Below, piece after piece: positions 52,079 to 60,720 of a stretch of 64,000 bases of DNA. A program made the position numbers and the translations under genes. Within the stretch, counting starts at the first letter, position 1. Each line of letters begins with the position of its first letter. The notes below the pieces were generated by a model. That model ran no database searches. It was not told the DNA's origin and saw only the letters and a program-made list of their open reading frames with translations. The stretch is taken from the NCBI GenBank assembly GCA_035550975.1, contig DASZOC010000076.1:48383-112382 (forward strand), given 5' to 3'. This DNA comes from DASZOC01 sp035550975 (GTDB lineage: Bacteria > Actinomycetota > CADDZG01 > WHSQ01).

Positions 52079-53433
52079 TGACTGACGTTGCTGGGCTTGT
52101 GCGCGAGCGCGTCGATAGGTACGTCGGGTGGCTCACGGAGGCGTGCTCGATACCTTCGATGGCAGGCGATCCGCCGGGGCTGTCGGCGATGGCGAAGTGG
52201 GTCGAGGACAAGCTGACTGCGCTGGGCGCCGGCGTCGAGCGTCTCGTTCACGAAGAGGCCCCCGACACGCTGCTCGGCGTCCTCGGAACAGGCGACAAGA
52301 CCCTCCTCTTCTACGACCACTACGACGTGCAGCCGGTAGACCCACTGGACGAGTGGCGTTCACCCCCGTTCACACCCGAGATCCGCGACGGCCTGTTCTT
52401 CGCACGAGGCGCGGCCGACAACAAAGGTGATCTCGTCGCGCGGCTCGCGGCCCTTGAGGTCTACCAGGAGGTCCACGGCCCCCTCCCCTACGCGGTGAAG
52501 TTCCTCGTCGAGGGCGAAGAGGAGACCGGCTCGAAGAGCTTCCACGAGATCGTCGAGCGCAATCGCGACAAGCTCGCGGCCGACGGGTGCATCTGGGAAG
52601 GCCAGGGCATCGACCACGCCGGCCGACCCGCGCTGGTCTTCGGTGCGAAGGGCCTGGCATACGTGGAGCTCAACTACCGCGGCCTCAAGGAGGACCAGCA
52701 TTCGTCGTTCGCGGTCTACGCGCCGAGCCCGGTCTGGCACATGGTCGAAGCGCTCGCGACGCTACGAGCGCCGGACGGCCGCGTCTTGATCGACGGCTTC
52801 TACGACGACGTCGAGGCTCCGACCGACGAAGACATCGCGATCCTCTCCCGCTTCCCGTTCGAAGAGGAGGCGGAGCGGGAGCGACTCGGCACGTCTCGGT
52901 TCGTGGGCGACGTGACGGGGCTGGAGTTCCTGAAGCGATACTTCTTCGAGCCGACCTGCAACATTGCGGGGATCGTGTCGGGGTACACCGTCCGGGGCGC
53001 GTCGAAGACGGTCCTGCCGAAGCAGGCGATGGCGAAGCTCGACATGCGGCTGGTACCGAACCAGGATCCCGACGACATCGTCGAGAAGCTGCGTAAACAT
53101 CTCGACGACCGCGGGTACGGCGACATCACGATCGACACCTTCTCGATGGAGCATCCGGTTCGGTCGCGCCCCGGTTTCGCTCTAGGCAAAGCCGCGATAA
53201 GCGCAGCGGAGGAAGTCTTCGACCTGCCCCCCGCGGTGGCGCCGATGATGATCGCCACGGGGCCGATGCACGTCATCGCGCGCGCGCTCGGCGTCCCGAC
53301 CGTCTCGCCGGCCGGCGTCTACCGTCCTACCTCGGACATCCACGCGCCGAACGAGAACTGCAGCGTCGAGGACTACCTCAAGATCATCGAATACACCGTG
53401 TCGTACCTCGATCTGTTCGCGCGCACCGACTGA
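52078..53433 (+). CDS. M20 family metallopeptidase (dipeptidase/ArgE-like)
   Basis: 451 residues. Zinc-site residues of the M20 fold are seen in order: His and Asp in LLFYDHYDVQPVDP, Asp in FARGAADNKGDL, the catalytic Glu pair in VEGEEETGS, and the last His in TSDIHAPNENC. A lid/dimerisation domain sits in the middle. Substrate is probably a dipeptide or N-acyl amino acid. The ATG at 52078 overlaps the CCA of tRNA-Gly; no Shine-Dalgarno is seen. A GTG at 52099 in the same frame would lose seven residues and avoid the overlap. Confidence 0.92.
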   Translation: MTDVAGLVRERVDRYVGWLTEACSIPSMAGDPPGLSAMAKWVEDKLTALGAGVERLVHEEAPDTLLGVLGTGDKTLLFYDHYDVQPVDPLDEWRSPPFTPEIRDGLFFARGAADNKGDLVARLAALEVYQEVHGPLPYAVKFLVEGEEETGSKSFHEIVERNRDKLAADGCIWEGQGIDHAGRPALVFGAKGLAYVELNYRGLKEDQHSSFAVYAPSPVWHMVEALATLRAPDGRVLIDGFYDDVEAPTDEDIAILSRFPFEEEAERERLGTSRFVGDVTGLEFLKRYFFEPTCNIAGIVSGYTVRGASKTVLPKQAMAKLDMRLVPNQDPDDIVEKLRKHLDDRGYGDITIDTFSMEHPVRSRPGFALGKAAISAAEEVFDLPPAVAPMMIATGPMHVIARALGVPTVSPAGVYRPTSDIHAPNENCSVEDYLKIIEYTVSYLDLFARTD

Positions 53434-53490
53434 ACCTTCGTTACGAACGCGGCCGCGCTGCGGATGACGCGGGGCGTGCTGCGACGACCG

Positions 53491-54258
53491 CTAGGATCCG
53501 GTGAAGCTGGGGTCTCGCCCCTCGATGAACGCGCCGATCGCCTCGCCGAAATCGGAGCTGGCAAGCAGCGACAGCTGTGCGCCGGCTTCGGCATCCATCC
53601 CCTCCGCGACCGCGACGGAGTCGGCCAGATCGACCAGCTCCTTCGCGCGCCGCACCGCCAACGGCGGCGCCTTGGCGATCCGCTCGGCCAGCTCGTCGAC
53701 CGCGCGATCGAGCTCTCCGGGCGCCACGACCAGCTCGGCCAGGCCGATCGCGCCGGCCTCATGTCCGGTGATCCGCTCGGCGAGCCAGATCATCTTCTTG
53801 GCTCGCCCGCGGCCGACCAGTCGCGGCAGCTGTTGGGTCCCACCTAGGTCCGGGATGATCCCGTACTTCGCCTCCAGCAGCCCGAGCGACGCGTCCTCGG
53901 CGACGACGCGGATGTCACAGGCGAGGGCAAGCTGGAGCCCGGCGCCCAGCGCGTGCCCCCTCACCTGCGCCACCGTCGGCATCGGCAGCGCGGCGATCTT
54001 GCGGAACCCTGCCTGAGCGCGCTGGATCCGTTCGGCGGCGCTTCCGGTCAAGTCACCGAACGTCGATGTGTCGATACCGCTGGAGAACGACCGTCCTTCG
54101 CCGGAAACGACGGCGACACGCACGTCGGCCGCAGCGGCGATCTCGTCCGCGGCGCGAGCGAGGCCGTCGAAGACCTCCCAGTCCATCGCGTTCAGGACCT
54201 CGGGACGGCGCAGCACGATGTTCGCGCGCGCCGCTGCGCTCGTTACCTCTACGACCAT
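53491..54258 (-). CDS. Enoyl-CoA hydratase/isomerase family protein
   Basis: 255 residues of the crotonase fold: N-terminal ARANIVLRRPEVLNAMDW, oxyanion-hole region RSFSSGIDTSTFGDL (about 70-84) and the second Gly block VRGHALGAGLQLALACDIRVV (about 104-124), then LGLLEAKYGIIPDLGGTQQLPRLVG with Glu/Asp in the positions used by hydratases. It probably acts on an acyl-CoA in beta-oxidation or a related path. No other fatty-acid genes are adjacent, so the substrate is unknown. Confidence 0.9.
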   Translation of the reverse strand: MVVEVTSAAARANIVLRRPEVLNAMDWEVFDGLARAADEIAAAADVRVAVVSGEGRSFSSGIDTSTFGDLTGSAAERIQRAQAGFRKIAALPMPTVAQVRGHALGAGLQLALACDIRVVAEDASLGLLEAKYGIIPDLGGTQQLPRLVGRGRAKKMIWLAERITGHEAGAIGLAELVVAPGELDRAVDELAERIAKAPPLAVRRAKELVDLADSVAVAEGMDAEAGAQLSLLASSDFGEAIGAFIEGRDPSFTGS

Positions 54259-54295
54259 GCGCCGACCTTACGCCGGCGGTTACGCCAACGGTGTC

Positions 54296-55942
54296 TTACT
54301 CCACAGGAAGCGTTGGAGGCGGCGAACCGTTCGGGTTCGCCGGTCCGGTCCACGAGAAGACATCGATCCCGCGAGCGATGTCCGACGCGATGAAGTAGTA
54401 GGTCACGGTTCCGTCATCGTTCCGGAGCTTCTTGAACACCAGCGACGTCCACGTCGTCGCGGGCGGCCCCTGCGGCACCACCGAAGCGGTCTCACGGAAG
54501 CTCCACTGGCTCTGCGGGTTCACGAACCAGTCGACGATCTTCGTGCCCTGTGTGTACCAAGCGATTGAGAAGCGCTGCTCGCCGGCGATCTGTTCCATCA
54601 CGTGCGCCGTGCAGAACGTCGGCGACGGCACGACCACCTCGCCTAAGAAGACGGCGTTGTTCCCGTCTACATCTTGGGCATATTGGAACTCGCCGCCCTG
54701 GCTGATGTTGAAAACGTGGACCCCGCCGTTCTCGTAGGGGTTGGGCACCTCCGAGCACGAGGCCCCGCCGGGGACGATCCCTCCACCGCGTTCGTCGGTT
54801 ACGAACATCCACTTGCCGTCGGGTGTGGGTTCTGCCTCGTGCGAGACCGCAACGCCCTCCGTTCGCTCGTATTCGGTGTTCGTGTTGTGCGAGCCGTTGC
54901 GCCCCGGATGGTTGACGTGGCCGATGTACTTCCAACCCCTCGCGAGCCCGCCGCTGAGCTCGGGATCGGCACAATCGGTCACCTTCGCCTTGGTCCTGGT
55001 GCCGTCGACGACCTTGCACGGCAACGAGCTCCCGCGGATGGCGCCGCGGTCGTTGGTCAGATTCTTGACGTCCAACACGATCGTCGAGTTGAGATTGGCG
55101 CAGTAGATGCGACCGGGCCGCGCGGTGATGTCATGGCAGGAAGACTCTGTCCCCTCGATCCTCTCCCCGGCACCGTTGATGCGCTGGCTCCACTCCGGGC
55201 GGAATGGGATCCGGGACACCTTCGGACGACAGGCTTTGCGTTTCCCGCCCAGCGTCTTTGCTTTGACCGCCTTGAGGCAGCTTCTGATGTCGACCACGTC
55301 TATCCACGACATGCCCGAGCTCTGCGATGCGTTGTTGTAGAGGATCCACGGCCGCGTGGCGTCGAGCGTCACCGTGTGCGAGGTGCCGGCGTGGCGCGTG
55401 AGATGGATCTCTCGCGGCTGGAACTTCTTCTTGTGGATACGGCTGATGTCGACGATCTCAAGACCGCCGCCTCCCGGATCGTGACAGCGTCCGGTCGCAT
55501 CGGTCGTATCGATCATGAGAACGGGGTTCTTCGCGGGCGTCACCGTTTGATCGTGTTGGAGACCGGTCGTGCCGGCCGGGTTCGCCGTCGGACAGTTCGA
55601 CGATCCGTGGTCGGCGCGCCACATCGGTTTGATCTTCCCGTAGAGGTTGATGAGCCGGATGAAGCGCTGCCCCACATGCTGCTCGTTGGCCTGGCCGAGG
55701 GTTCCGGTGACGGCAAAAAGACGACCCTTCTTCTTGAACAGCTTGATGTCTGTCCCCGGGTTGGGCGGGAAGTTCCGGATGAACTCCCACGTCCCCTCGC
55801 CTCTCGTGATCAGCTCGGTCGACCCTGGATCTTCCGTCGCGGCGAGACGTTCCCTCGGGTGGGTGTGGTCCGCCCATGCGGGGGCCGCCGAGCCCGCAAG
55901 AACGACGGCCGCCACCACGACTACGATCACTTTGCGCTGCAC
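54296..55942 (-). CDS. Secreted LVIVD-repeat/beta-propeller-like protein
   Basis: 548 residues from GTG 55942, preceded by GGGAGG at a good distance; an in-frame ATG 12 codons earlier is less likely. A signal peptide (VIVVVVAAVVLAGSAAPAWA) is followed by HTHPRERLA. The mature part has repeat-type blades with patterns such as GGLEIVDISRIHKKKF, MSWIDVVDIRSC and GGVHVFNISQGGEF, as in LVIVD-repeat or selenium-binding-like propellers, and many His residues (AGTSHTVTL, NHPGRNGSHNTNTEY, HDITARPGRI). Several Cys could form disulfides. The protein is extracellular; its ligand is unknown. Confidence 0.8.
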   Translation of the reverse strand: MQRKVIVVVVAAVVLAGSAAPAWADHTHPRERLAATEDPGSTELITRGEGTWEFIRNFPPNPGTDIKLFKKKGRLFAVTGTLGQANEQHVGQRFIRLINLYGKIKPMWRADHGSSNCPTANPAGTTGLQHDQTVTPAKNPVLMIDTTDATGRCHDPGGGGLEIVDISRIHKKKFQPREIHLTRHAGTSHTVTLDATRPWILYNNASQSSGMSWIDVVDIRSCLKAVKAKTLGGKRKACRPKVSRIPFRPEWSQRINGAGERIEGTESSCHDITARPGRIYCANLNSTIVLDVKNLTNDRGAIRGSSLPCKVVDGTRTKAKVTDCADPELSGGLARGWKYIGHVNHPGRNGSHNTNTEYERTEGVAVSHEAEPTPDGKWMFVTDERGGGIVPGGASCSEVPNPYENGGVHVFNISQGGEFQYAQDVDGNNAVFLGEVVVPSPTFCTAHVMEQIAGEQRFSIAWYTQGTKIVDWFVNPQSQWSFRETASVVPQGPPATTWTSLVFKKLRNDDGTVTYYFIASDIARGIDVFSWTGPANPNGSPPPTLPVE

Positions 55943-56061
55943 GGTTCCCTCCCCACTTCGCCTGTGTTGATCCTGCAAGCCTTACCCACCCAGAGAAATA
56001 AAGGAAACTCGTGGCTTGAAGCAATCCAAGGATCATGCTTCGTAGACTGGCGAGCGTACCT

Positions 56062-56135
56062 GCGCCCGTAGCTCAGCCGGATAGAGCGTCGGACTTCTAA
56101 TCCGAATGTCGGGGGTTCGAATCCCTCCGGGCGCG
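56062..56135 (+). tRNA. tRNA-Arg (anticodon TCT)
   Basis: Acceptor GCGCCCG pairs with CGGGCGC, anticodon arm TCGGA/TCCGA with loop CTTCTAA (anticodon TCT), T arm GGGGGTTCGAATCCCTC. CCA is not encoded. It reads AGA codons. Everything to its right has foreign character, so the 3' half is the probable attachment site of the adjacent element. Confidence 0.95.
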
Positions 56136-56285
56136 CCGAGGAAAAGACCTGGTCAGATGGCGTTTAGTCGAAAGAACGTCTGTTCGACCGGTCCTTGAAA
56201 AACCGAAAATGCAGCAAAAATGCAGCAGCGCGAACGCGAAACACAGGATCCCCTCGTCAAAGATCCAAGCACTCCGCTCACTTCC

Positions 56286-56338
56286 GCGCGTCAAGGCCAA
56301 GCTCGCTGCGCTCGTGGCTTCGCCAGCCTTGACCCGCG
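56286..56338 (-). terminator. Candidate hairpin terminator of the three-gene island operon
   Basis: Arms GTCAAGGC (56290-56297) and GCCTTGAC (56326-56333) pair perfectly, and an inner AAGC/GCTT extends the stem with a few unpaired bases. It lies about 45 bases after the stop of the 759-residue gene. There is no T-run. Confidence 0.5.
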
Positions 56339-56378
56339 TTCGCTCCGTGCGAGTGCGGCAGTTACGAGGGCCGGCCAA

Positions 56379-58658
56379 CTATTTGCCTTTGATCCGATCC
56401 CAAATCCCCTTCTTCTTCAGACGTGGTTCAGACTTGGCCGTTGCAACGACACCGGAAGGCGAAGAAGGTCTCGGCTTGCTCTTCCAATCGGACCAACCTG
56501 GGAATCTGGTCGGGTTTTCCTTGGCGAGCTGGATCCCTTTGACGTACATCTCCCACGCTACTTCGATGTCGTCGGACAGGATCTTGCTGTCCCATTGGAA
56601 CCGGCTCACCGTGAAGTCTTTAAGAGTGGGTTGCCTGCCGAGCGCTTGCTCAAGCTGCAAGTAGTCGAAGCTCTTCAGTGCAAGCTTGCTCTTATCAATC
56701 GACGATCGATCGCCCGACGGTTGCTTACCGAAAGGCGGGCCCCCCAAGGCTACGTAGACAGACCATGCAAATACCAAGCGGTCATCTGGAAACCAGCCTT
56801 CGTTTAAGGGGGCCACAGGTGACTTCTCCCCCATCGCCGCATACAGCTGACTCAGCTCCCCACCGAACCAATGGTTTGCCGGCCCGGTGGCATGCTTGGC
56901 AAACTGCTTTGCAGTTGGCGTCTTTCCCTTGTCCTCGCGCATTAGCGCATAGGACCTAGCCGTCTCTCGCAGCTCCGTTTGCCATCGAGTCGTTAGGTAG
57001 GTTTCAAGGTGCGCTTCAGCCCACTCCTTGCGGTAACGACTTACGATTTCGCGCGACTTCTCGAAGCCTCCCCGTCGCACCCCTCTTCCACCCATCGAGA
57101 AGGTCAAGGAGATGCCGGCCACTTCCTGTGAAGAAATCTCCTCATATTCCATCTCTGGTTCCGGCATCGACCTCTGCAGGTTCTTGAGCTCCTCGAATAG
57201 CTCACGTGGCACCGGCGTGCCCAGTTTCTCCAGGGCCGCGACGTCATCTGCACACCGGGCCCCAAGACCTGCCAAGTCCGTGCGGGAGTACGGCCCCTCG
57301 GAAAAGAACCACGTCGTCAGTCCTACTTCTTGCCAAAGGTGAAGAGCGGGCCCAAAGGCGTCCGCCATAACCGCATGCGGGAAAGCCTCCCCAACGATGC
57401 GATCCGGGAACCGGGGTAGCACGCAGGTCCCCCATAGCTCGTCGATCGTCTGCACAAGTGAAGGAGGCATGAGGTCCCGGTAGAGCCCGGGCCTGGGTGA
57501 TTCTCCGAATGCCTCTGAGAACGTGAAGTACCGCTCATCGACGAGACCCCACAATGAGCGATCCCCCGGCTTCTGCAATGAGTGGAGACGGTCAAATTCC
57601 TTCCAGAATTCCCTGAGCGCATCTACACGTCGGTGAAGTGGGGAGGTAGCACTCTCCTGATTCCAGAAAGCGGCGAGCATCTTCTCAATCTCGCTGGGTG
57701 AAACCCCGTGCGCAGCGGCAACCTCATCTACTCGGGATGGCGCAGCCACGTACAACTTGGCTTCGGGTAGTGACGTCAGAATTTCTTCGGCAGGATGCGG
57801 ATTCTCACCGATGTAGCGCAGGAACGATAACCAGTCGCCCTGAAAATACGCAGACAAGGTGGGCTCGAGTGCGTTCGTCAGAGCACTCTTCCTTAGAGCA
57901 CGACCTTCTGTATCCGCCTTCTTGTAGTAGCGCTCTAGAAGCGGCCGCAACCTGAAAGACCGAAATCGCGCTGCTACTCCGGGTTGGGCTGCATCCGTCA
58001 TCGCTTCGATTAAGTGCAACTTCTTGTTTAACTGCTCATCTGCCCCGAGCTCGTGCCACCGCGAATCTCTTAGTGCGCCTATCTGCATGTCAATGTCTAA
58101 GGTGACGGCATCGCGAAACACTTCGAACTTTCTCCATGATTTCTGATCGTCTGTTGAGCTCTTTTGACCCAGCTTTGGTCCTCGTAGCTCAAAGGGAATG
58201 GATAAGAGAAGAAACAAGGGCTCAAGAAGAGCCCACGTCAATAGGGCAGGCGTTTCGTGAAGTGACAACTTTGCTCGCGATCCTCGGCCCCAAAGAACCT
58301 CCCCGGGAAACCGACCAAACTCACGAAACGCGTATCCCAGGTTGGTAAGCCCGATTCTGAGGGTCGCTTCCTCTGTCATGAACCAAGCTCCGCGAGCTTG
58401 GTGGTCCTTCAAGCTAAAGACTTCCGTTACAAGATCACGTTGAGACCTAGTGAGCGCCGGAGCGCGGAGGACGTCGATTCGATCCTTCCGCTCCAGCTGA
58501 AGCACACGCTCTCCGATCAGCCCTCTCCGCAAGACATCGTCGAGGAGAGCATCGACACGCGCGAAGACAGTTGACTGTTCGGAGTCATTCTCAAGTTCTA
58601 ACCAAGACTGCGCGTTCGGACTCCGAAGGAGAGTCCGGCCGAGGCTTTCCTCACTCAA
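56379..58658 (-). CDS. Large protein of unknown family, third gene of the island operon
   Basis: 759 residues from TTG 58658, which overlaps the helicase stop by 8 bases and has AGG upstream. The protein is mostly helical, with a hydrophobic stretch at about 138-157 (ALLTWALLEPLFLLLSIPFE) that may be buried or membrane-touching, and a basic C-terminal tail (LKKKGIWDRIKGK). No P-loop, nuclease, protease or methylase motif is recognisable. Less GC-rich than the chromosome. Translational coupling with the nuclease-helicase means that the two are made in fixed ratio, so a complex is likely. Confidence 0.8.
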   Translation of the reverse strand: MSEESLGRTLLRSPNAQSWLELENDSEQSTVFARVDALLDDVLRRGLIGERVLQLERKDRIDVLRAPALTRSQRDLVTEVFSLKDHQARGAWFMTEEATLRIGLTNLGYAFREFGRFPGEVLWGRGSRAKLSLHETPALLTWALLEPLFLLLSIPFELRGPKLGQKSSTDDQKSWRKFEVFRDAVTLDIDMQIGALRDSRWHELGADEQLNKKLHLIEAMTDAAQPGVAARFRSFRLRPLLERYYKKADTEGRALRKSALTNALEPTLSAYFQGDWLSFLRYIGENPHPAEEILTSLPEAKLYVAAPSRVDEVAAAHGVSPSEIEKMLAAFWNQESATSPLHRRVDALREFWKEFDRLHSLQKPGDRSLWGLVDERYFTFSEAFGESPRPGLYRDLMPPSLVQTIDELWGTCVLPRFPDRIVGEAFPHAVMADAFGPALHLWQEVGLTTWFFSEGPYSRTDLAGLGARCADDVAALEKLGTPVPRELFEELKNLQRSMPEPEMEYEEISSQEVAGISLTFSMGGRGVRRGGFEKSREIVSRYRKEWAEAHLETYLTTRWQTELRETARSYALMREDKGKTPTAKQFAKHATGPANHWFGGELSQLYAAMGEKSPVAPLNEGWFPDDRLVFAWSVYVALGGPPFGKQPSGDRSSIDKSKLALKSFDYLQLEQALGRQPTLKDFTVSRFQWDSKILSDDIEVAWEMYVKGIQLAKENPTRFPGWSDWKSKPRPSSPSGVVATAKSEPRLKKKGIWDRIKGK

Positions 58659-60720
58659 CGAATTGCCTCATGAGTTCGATGAACTGCTCAAACGAAACCG
58701 GGTTCTCGGTGCTCTGCGCGTAATTGGCGTACCTCTGGGCAAGTGCCTCTCGCTCGCGCTCAACGCGTCTCTGCTGGACGCGCGTCTCATCGTGGACCAC
58801 CTTCTGATCAATAACCCCGCGCTCAAAGAGAACGAAGGCTTCAGGGTGTTCAGCGGTATCTCGTCCGGTGGATCCTGGGAGTCCATCCGCACCGCCCGCG
58901 GGTTTCCAACTATCCGGGATGTCATGAACCGTTGATGGGTCCATGTCGTTTTCCAGATAGATCGTGTTCACATGATCATCCAGTCCTAATTCAGCGTGGT
59001 AAATGACGTCGAGGAATTGCTCACCAGCACCGACTCGGCCTACCAGGGCCGGGTGAAGCAGGACTCGAATGCCGCGGCCGATGAACTGATAGAACTCGCT
59101 AAAGCTTCCATAGGGCCGCATGGGAACGACGACCGTAATGGGAGGAAAGTCGTACCCTTGTCCAAGCATCTTGAGTTGGACGATGCCCTGCAGATCGCCT
59201 GATTCTTTCTCGAATCGTTCGCGCACACCCTTGATCCTTGCTTCGGTCATGGAGTGGTGGACATGGTCGCAGGGGATTCCCAGCTCGTTTGCGATTCGAG
59301 CGATTTGTTCGGCGTGTCGTTCTCCCAGCGCAGAAAAGAGGACCCGCGGCTTTATTGGATAGAGAAGCTCCGCTTGTCGGTCTAGCTCGTCCCTCACCAC
59401 ACGCATGATTTGCTTAATGGGAGCATCTGACTTAGCTGTTATGCGCGCTAGTTTCCGTTCGTCTTTGACAAGCTCTAGCAACGCCTCTCTGCCGATGATC
59501 TCTTCCCGTGCTCCATCGGGCCAGACCATCTCGTAAATGGTCTCCTCACCAGATGGAGCAAACCGATGGACCCGGAGGTTCTTGGCGTTCCCATCGGCGA
59601 TGGAATCAATAAGGCGATACCGATAGACCACATCAGCATCAATCGGTCTTCCGTCCAGACGTTGGAAGCACGCGGACATGAGAAGAGTTCGAGCCTCCGA
59701 GAAGTGCCTGAAGGTTCGCTGGTAAGACTCGGCCGCGGCGATATGTGCCTCATCAACAATGATGAGATCGATATCCGTGGAGTCCAGCTTGGTTAGAAGA
59801 TCGTCCGGGTCCTCCCCGGTACCGAGTGAATGGAAGTTAGTAAGAATCACATCCGCTTCCAAGAGCTTCTCGCGAGTGATCGAACGGATAGCGCCCTCAC
59901 TACGGTCGAGGGTTAGCACCTTTGGTGGTTTGCACCCCGGAATGAGTGGACCTCCCGGAAGACCATAGAGAACATTGCCTGGAAATTCGTGATCGAGCGC
60001 GCGGTCGAACGTCCCGCGAATCACACTGCCTGGCGTGATTATCAGAGCGCGTCGCCGAGCATGGCCCAGAACAACGGCAACGCCTAGAGCAGTCTTGCCA
60101 GCGCCGACGGACATCACACACGCCGCGTTCCTATCTCCCTTACCGAAATAATTCGCCAAGGCAGCAAAGGCTTGGGTCTGACAGTCCCTGAGGGTCTTTT
60201 GATCGAGTTTCTCTCGGACCTGATCGAAGTACGTTTCTACGAGCATTCGTTTCACCTTTCGAGGCGACGGGTCAAGGCTCCGCAATGGGTCGGGGTCCAT
60301 CTCGGGACGTTCCACTACTGGATTTGGCAAGATGAACTCACGTAGAGCCGAATCCATCGCCAACATCGCTTGAAGCTGTTCAACACATCGCTGCGTTTCC
60401 TGCCTTATGGAGTCATAGGAGAAGCGAACGACAACTCTTCCTGTTGACTGCAAGTCGTTCTGCCTCAATCTGTCGTAGCTGAATGCAAAGCGGTTTCCAT
60501 GGAATTGAAATCCATCCAGCTCGACCGCCAGAACATGCTGTTCACCTCGAATCTCGTAGTCGATGCGATAGTCGTGATCATTGACATTCGCCCTTGCTTG
60601 AGGTGTCACGAATCGCACGATCTCGCGGGAGGCAGCTGGTGTTAAGACCCAACGCAAAAAGGCGTACTCGAGGAAGGAATCAGATGAAAGCGCCTCATGG
60701 GGCGCAGCTTCAGTTTGCAT
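58651..60720 (-). CDS. PD-(D/E)XK (DUF559/Vsr-like) nuclease fused to an SF2 helicase
   Basis: 689 residues. Residues about 15-125 fit a DUF559-type nuclease: D54 (YRIDYEI), E67 and D69 in LAVELDGFQFHG, then RLRQNDLQSTGRVVVRFSYD. The SF2 motor follows: Walker A SVGAGKTALGVAVV at about 207, DEAH box LIIVDEAHIAAAES at about 323, motif III as LLMSAC, RecA2 motifs QLKMLGQGYDFPPITVVVP (about 520) and the arginine-finger motif VI FYQFIGRGIRVLL (about 548). A charged C-terminal region with a coiled coil (VQQRRVEREREALAQRYANYA) ends it. The architecture suggests DNA cleavage linked to translocation, as in phage-defence systems. It overlaps both neighbours. Confidence 0.88.
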   Translation of the reverse strand: MQTEAAPHEALSSDSFLEYAFLRWVLTPAASREIVRFVTPQARANVNDHDYRIDYEIRGEQHVLAVELDGFQFHGNRFAFSYDRLRQNDLQSTGRVVVRFSYDSIRQETQRCVEQLQAMLAMDSALREFILPNPVVERPEMDPDPLRSLDPSPRKVKRMLVETYFDQVREKLDQKTLRDCQTQAFAALANYFGKGDRNAACVMSVGAGKTALGVAVVLGHARRRALIITPGSVIRGTFDRALDHEFPGNVLYGLPGGPLIPGCKPPKVLTLDRSEGAIRSITREKLLEADVILTNFHSLGTGEDPDDLLTKLDSTDIDLIIVDEAHIAAAESYQRTFRHFSEARTLLMSACFQRLDGRPIDADVVYRYRLIDSIADGNAKNLRVHRFAPSGEETIYEMVWPDGAREEIIGREALLELVKDERKLARITAKSDAPIKQIMRVVRDELDRQAELLYPIKPRVLFSALGERHAEQIARIANELGIPCDHVHHSMTEARIKGVRERFEKESGDLQGIVQLKMLGQGYDFPPITVVVPMRPYGSFSEFYQFIGRGIRVLLHPALVGRVGAGEQFLDVIYHAELGLDDHVNTIYLENDMDPSTVHDIPDSWKPAGGADGLPGSTGRDTAEHPEAFVLFERGVIDQKVVHDETRVQQRRVEREREALAQRYANYAQSTENPVSFEQFIELMRQFVE

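Noticed and set aside
56097..56378. Minus-strand frame overlapping tRNA-Arg that might be an integrase end
   Set aside because: Its end (RRDSNPRHSD) is just the translated tRNA complement, and the rest has no tyrosine-recombinase motif.
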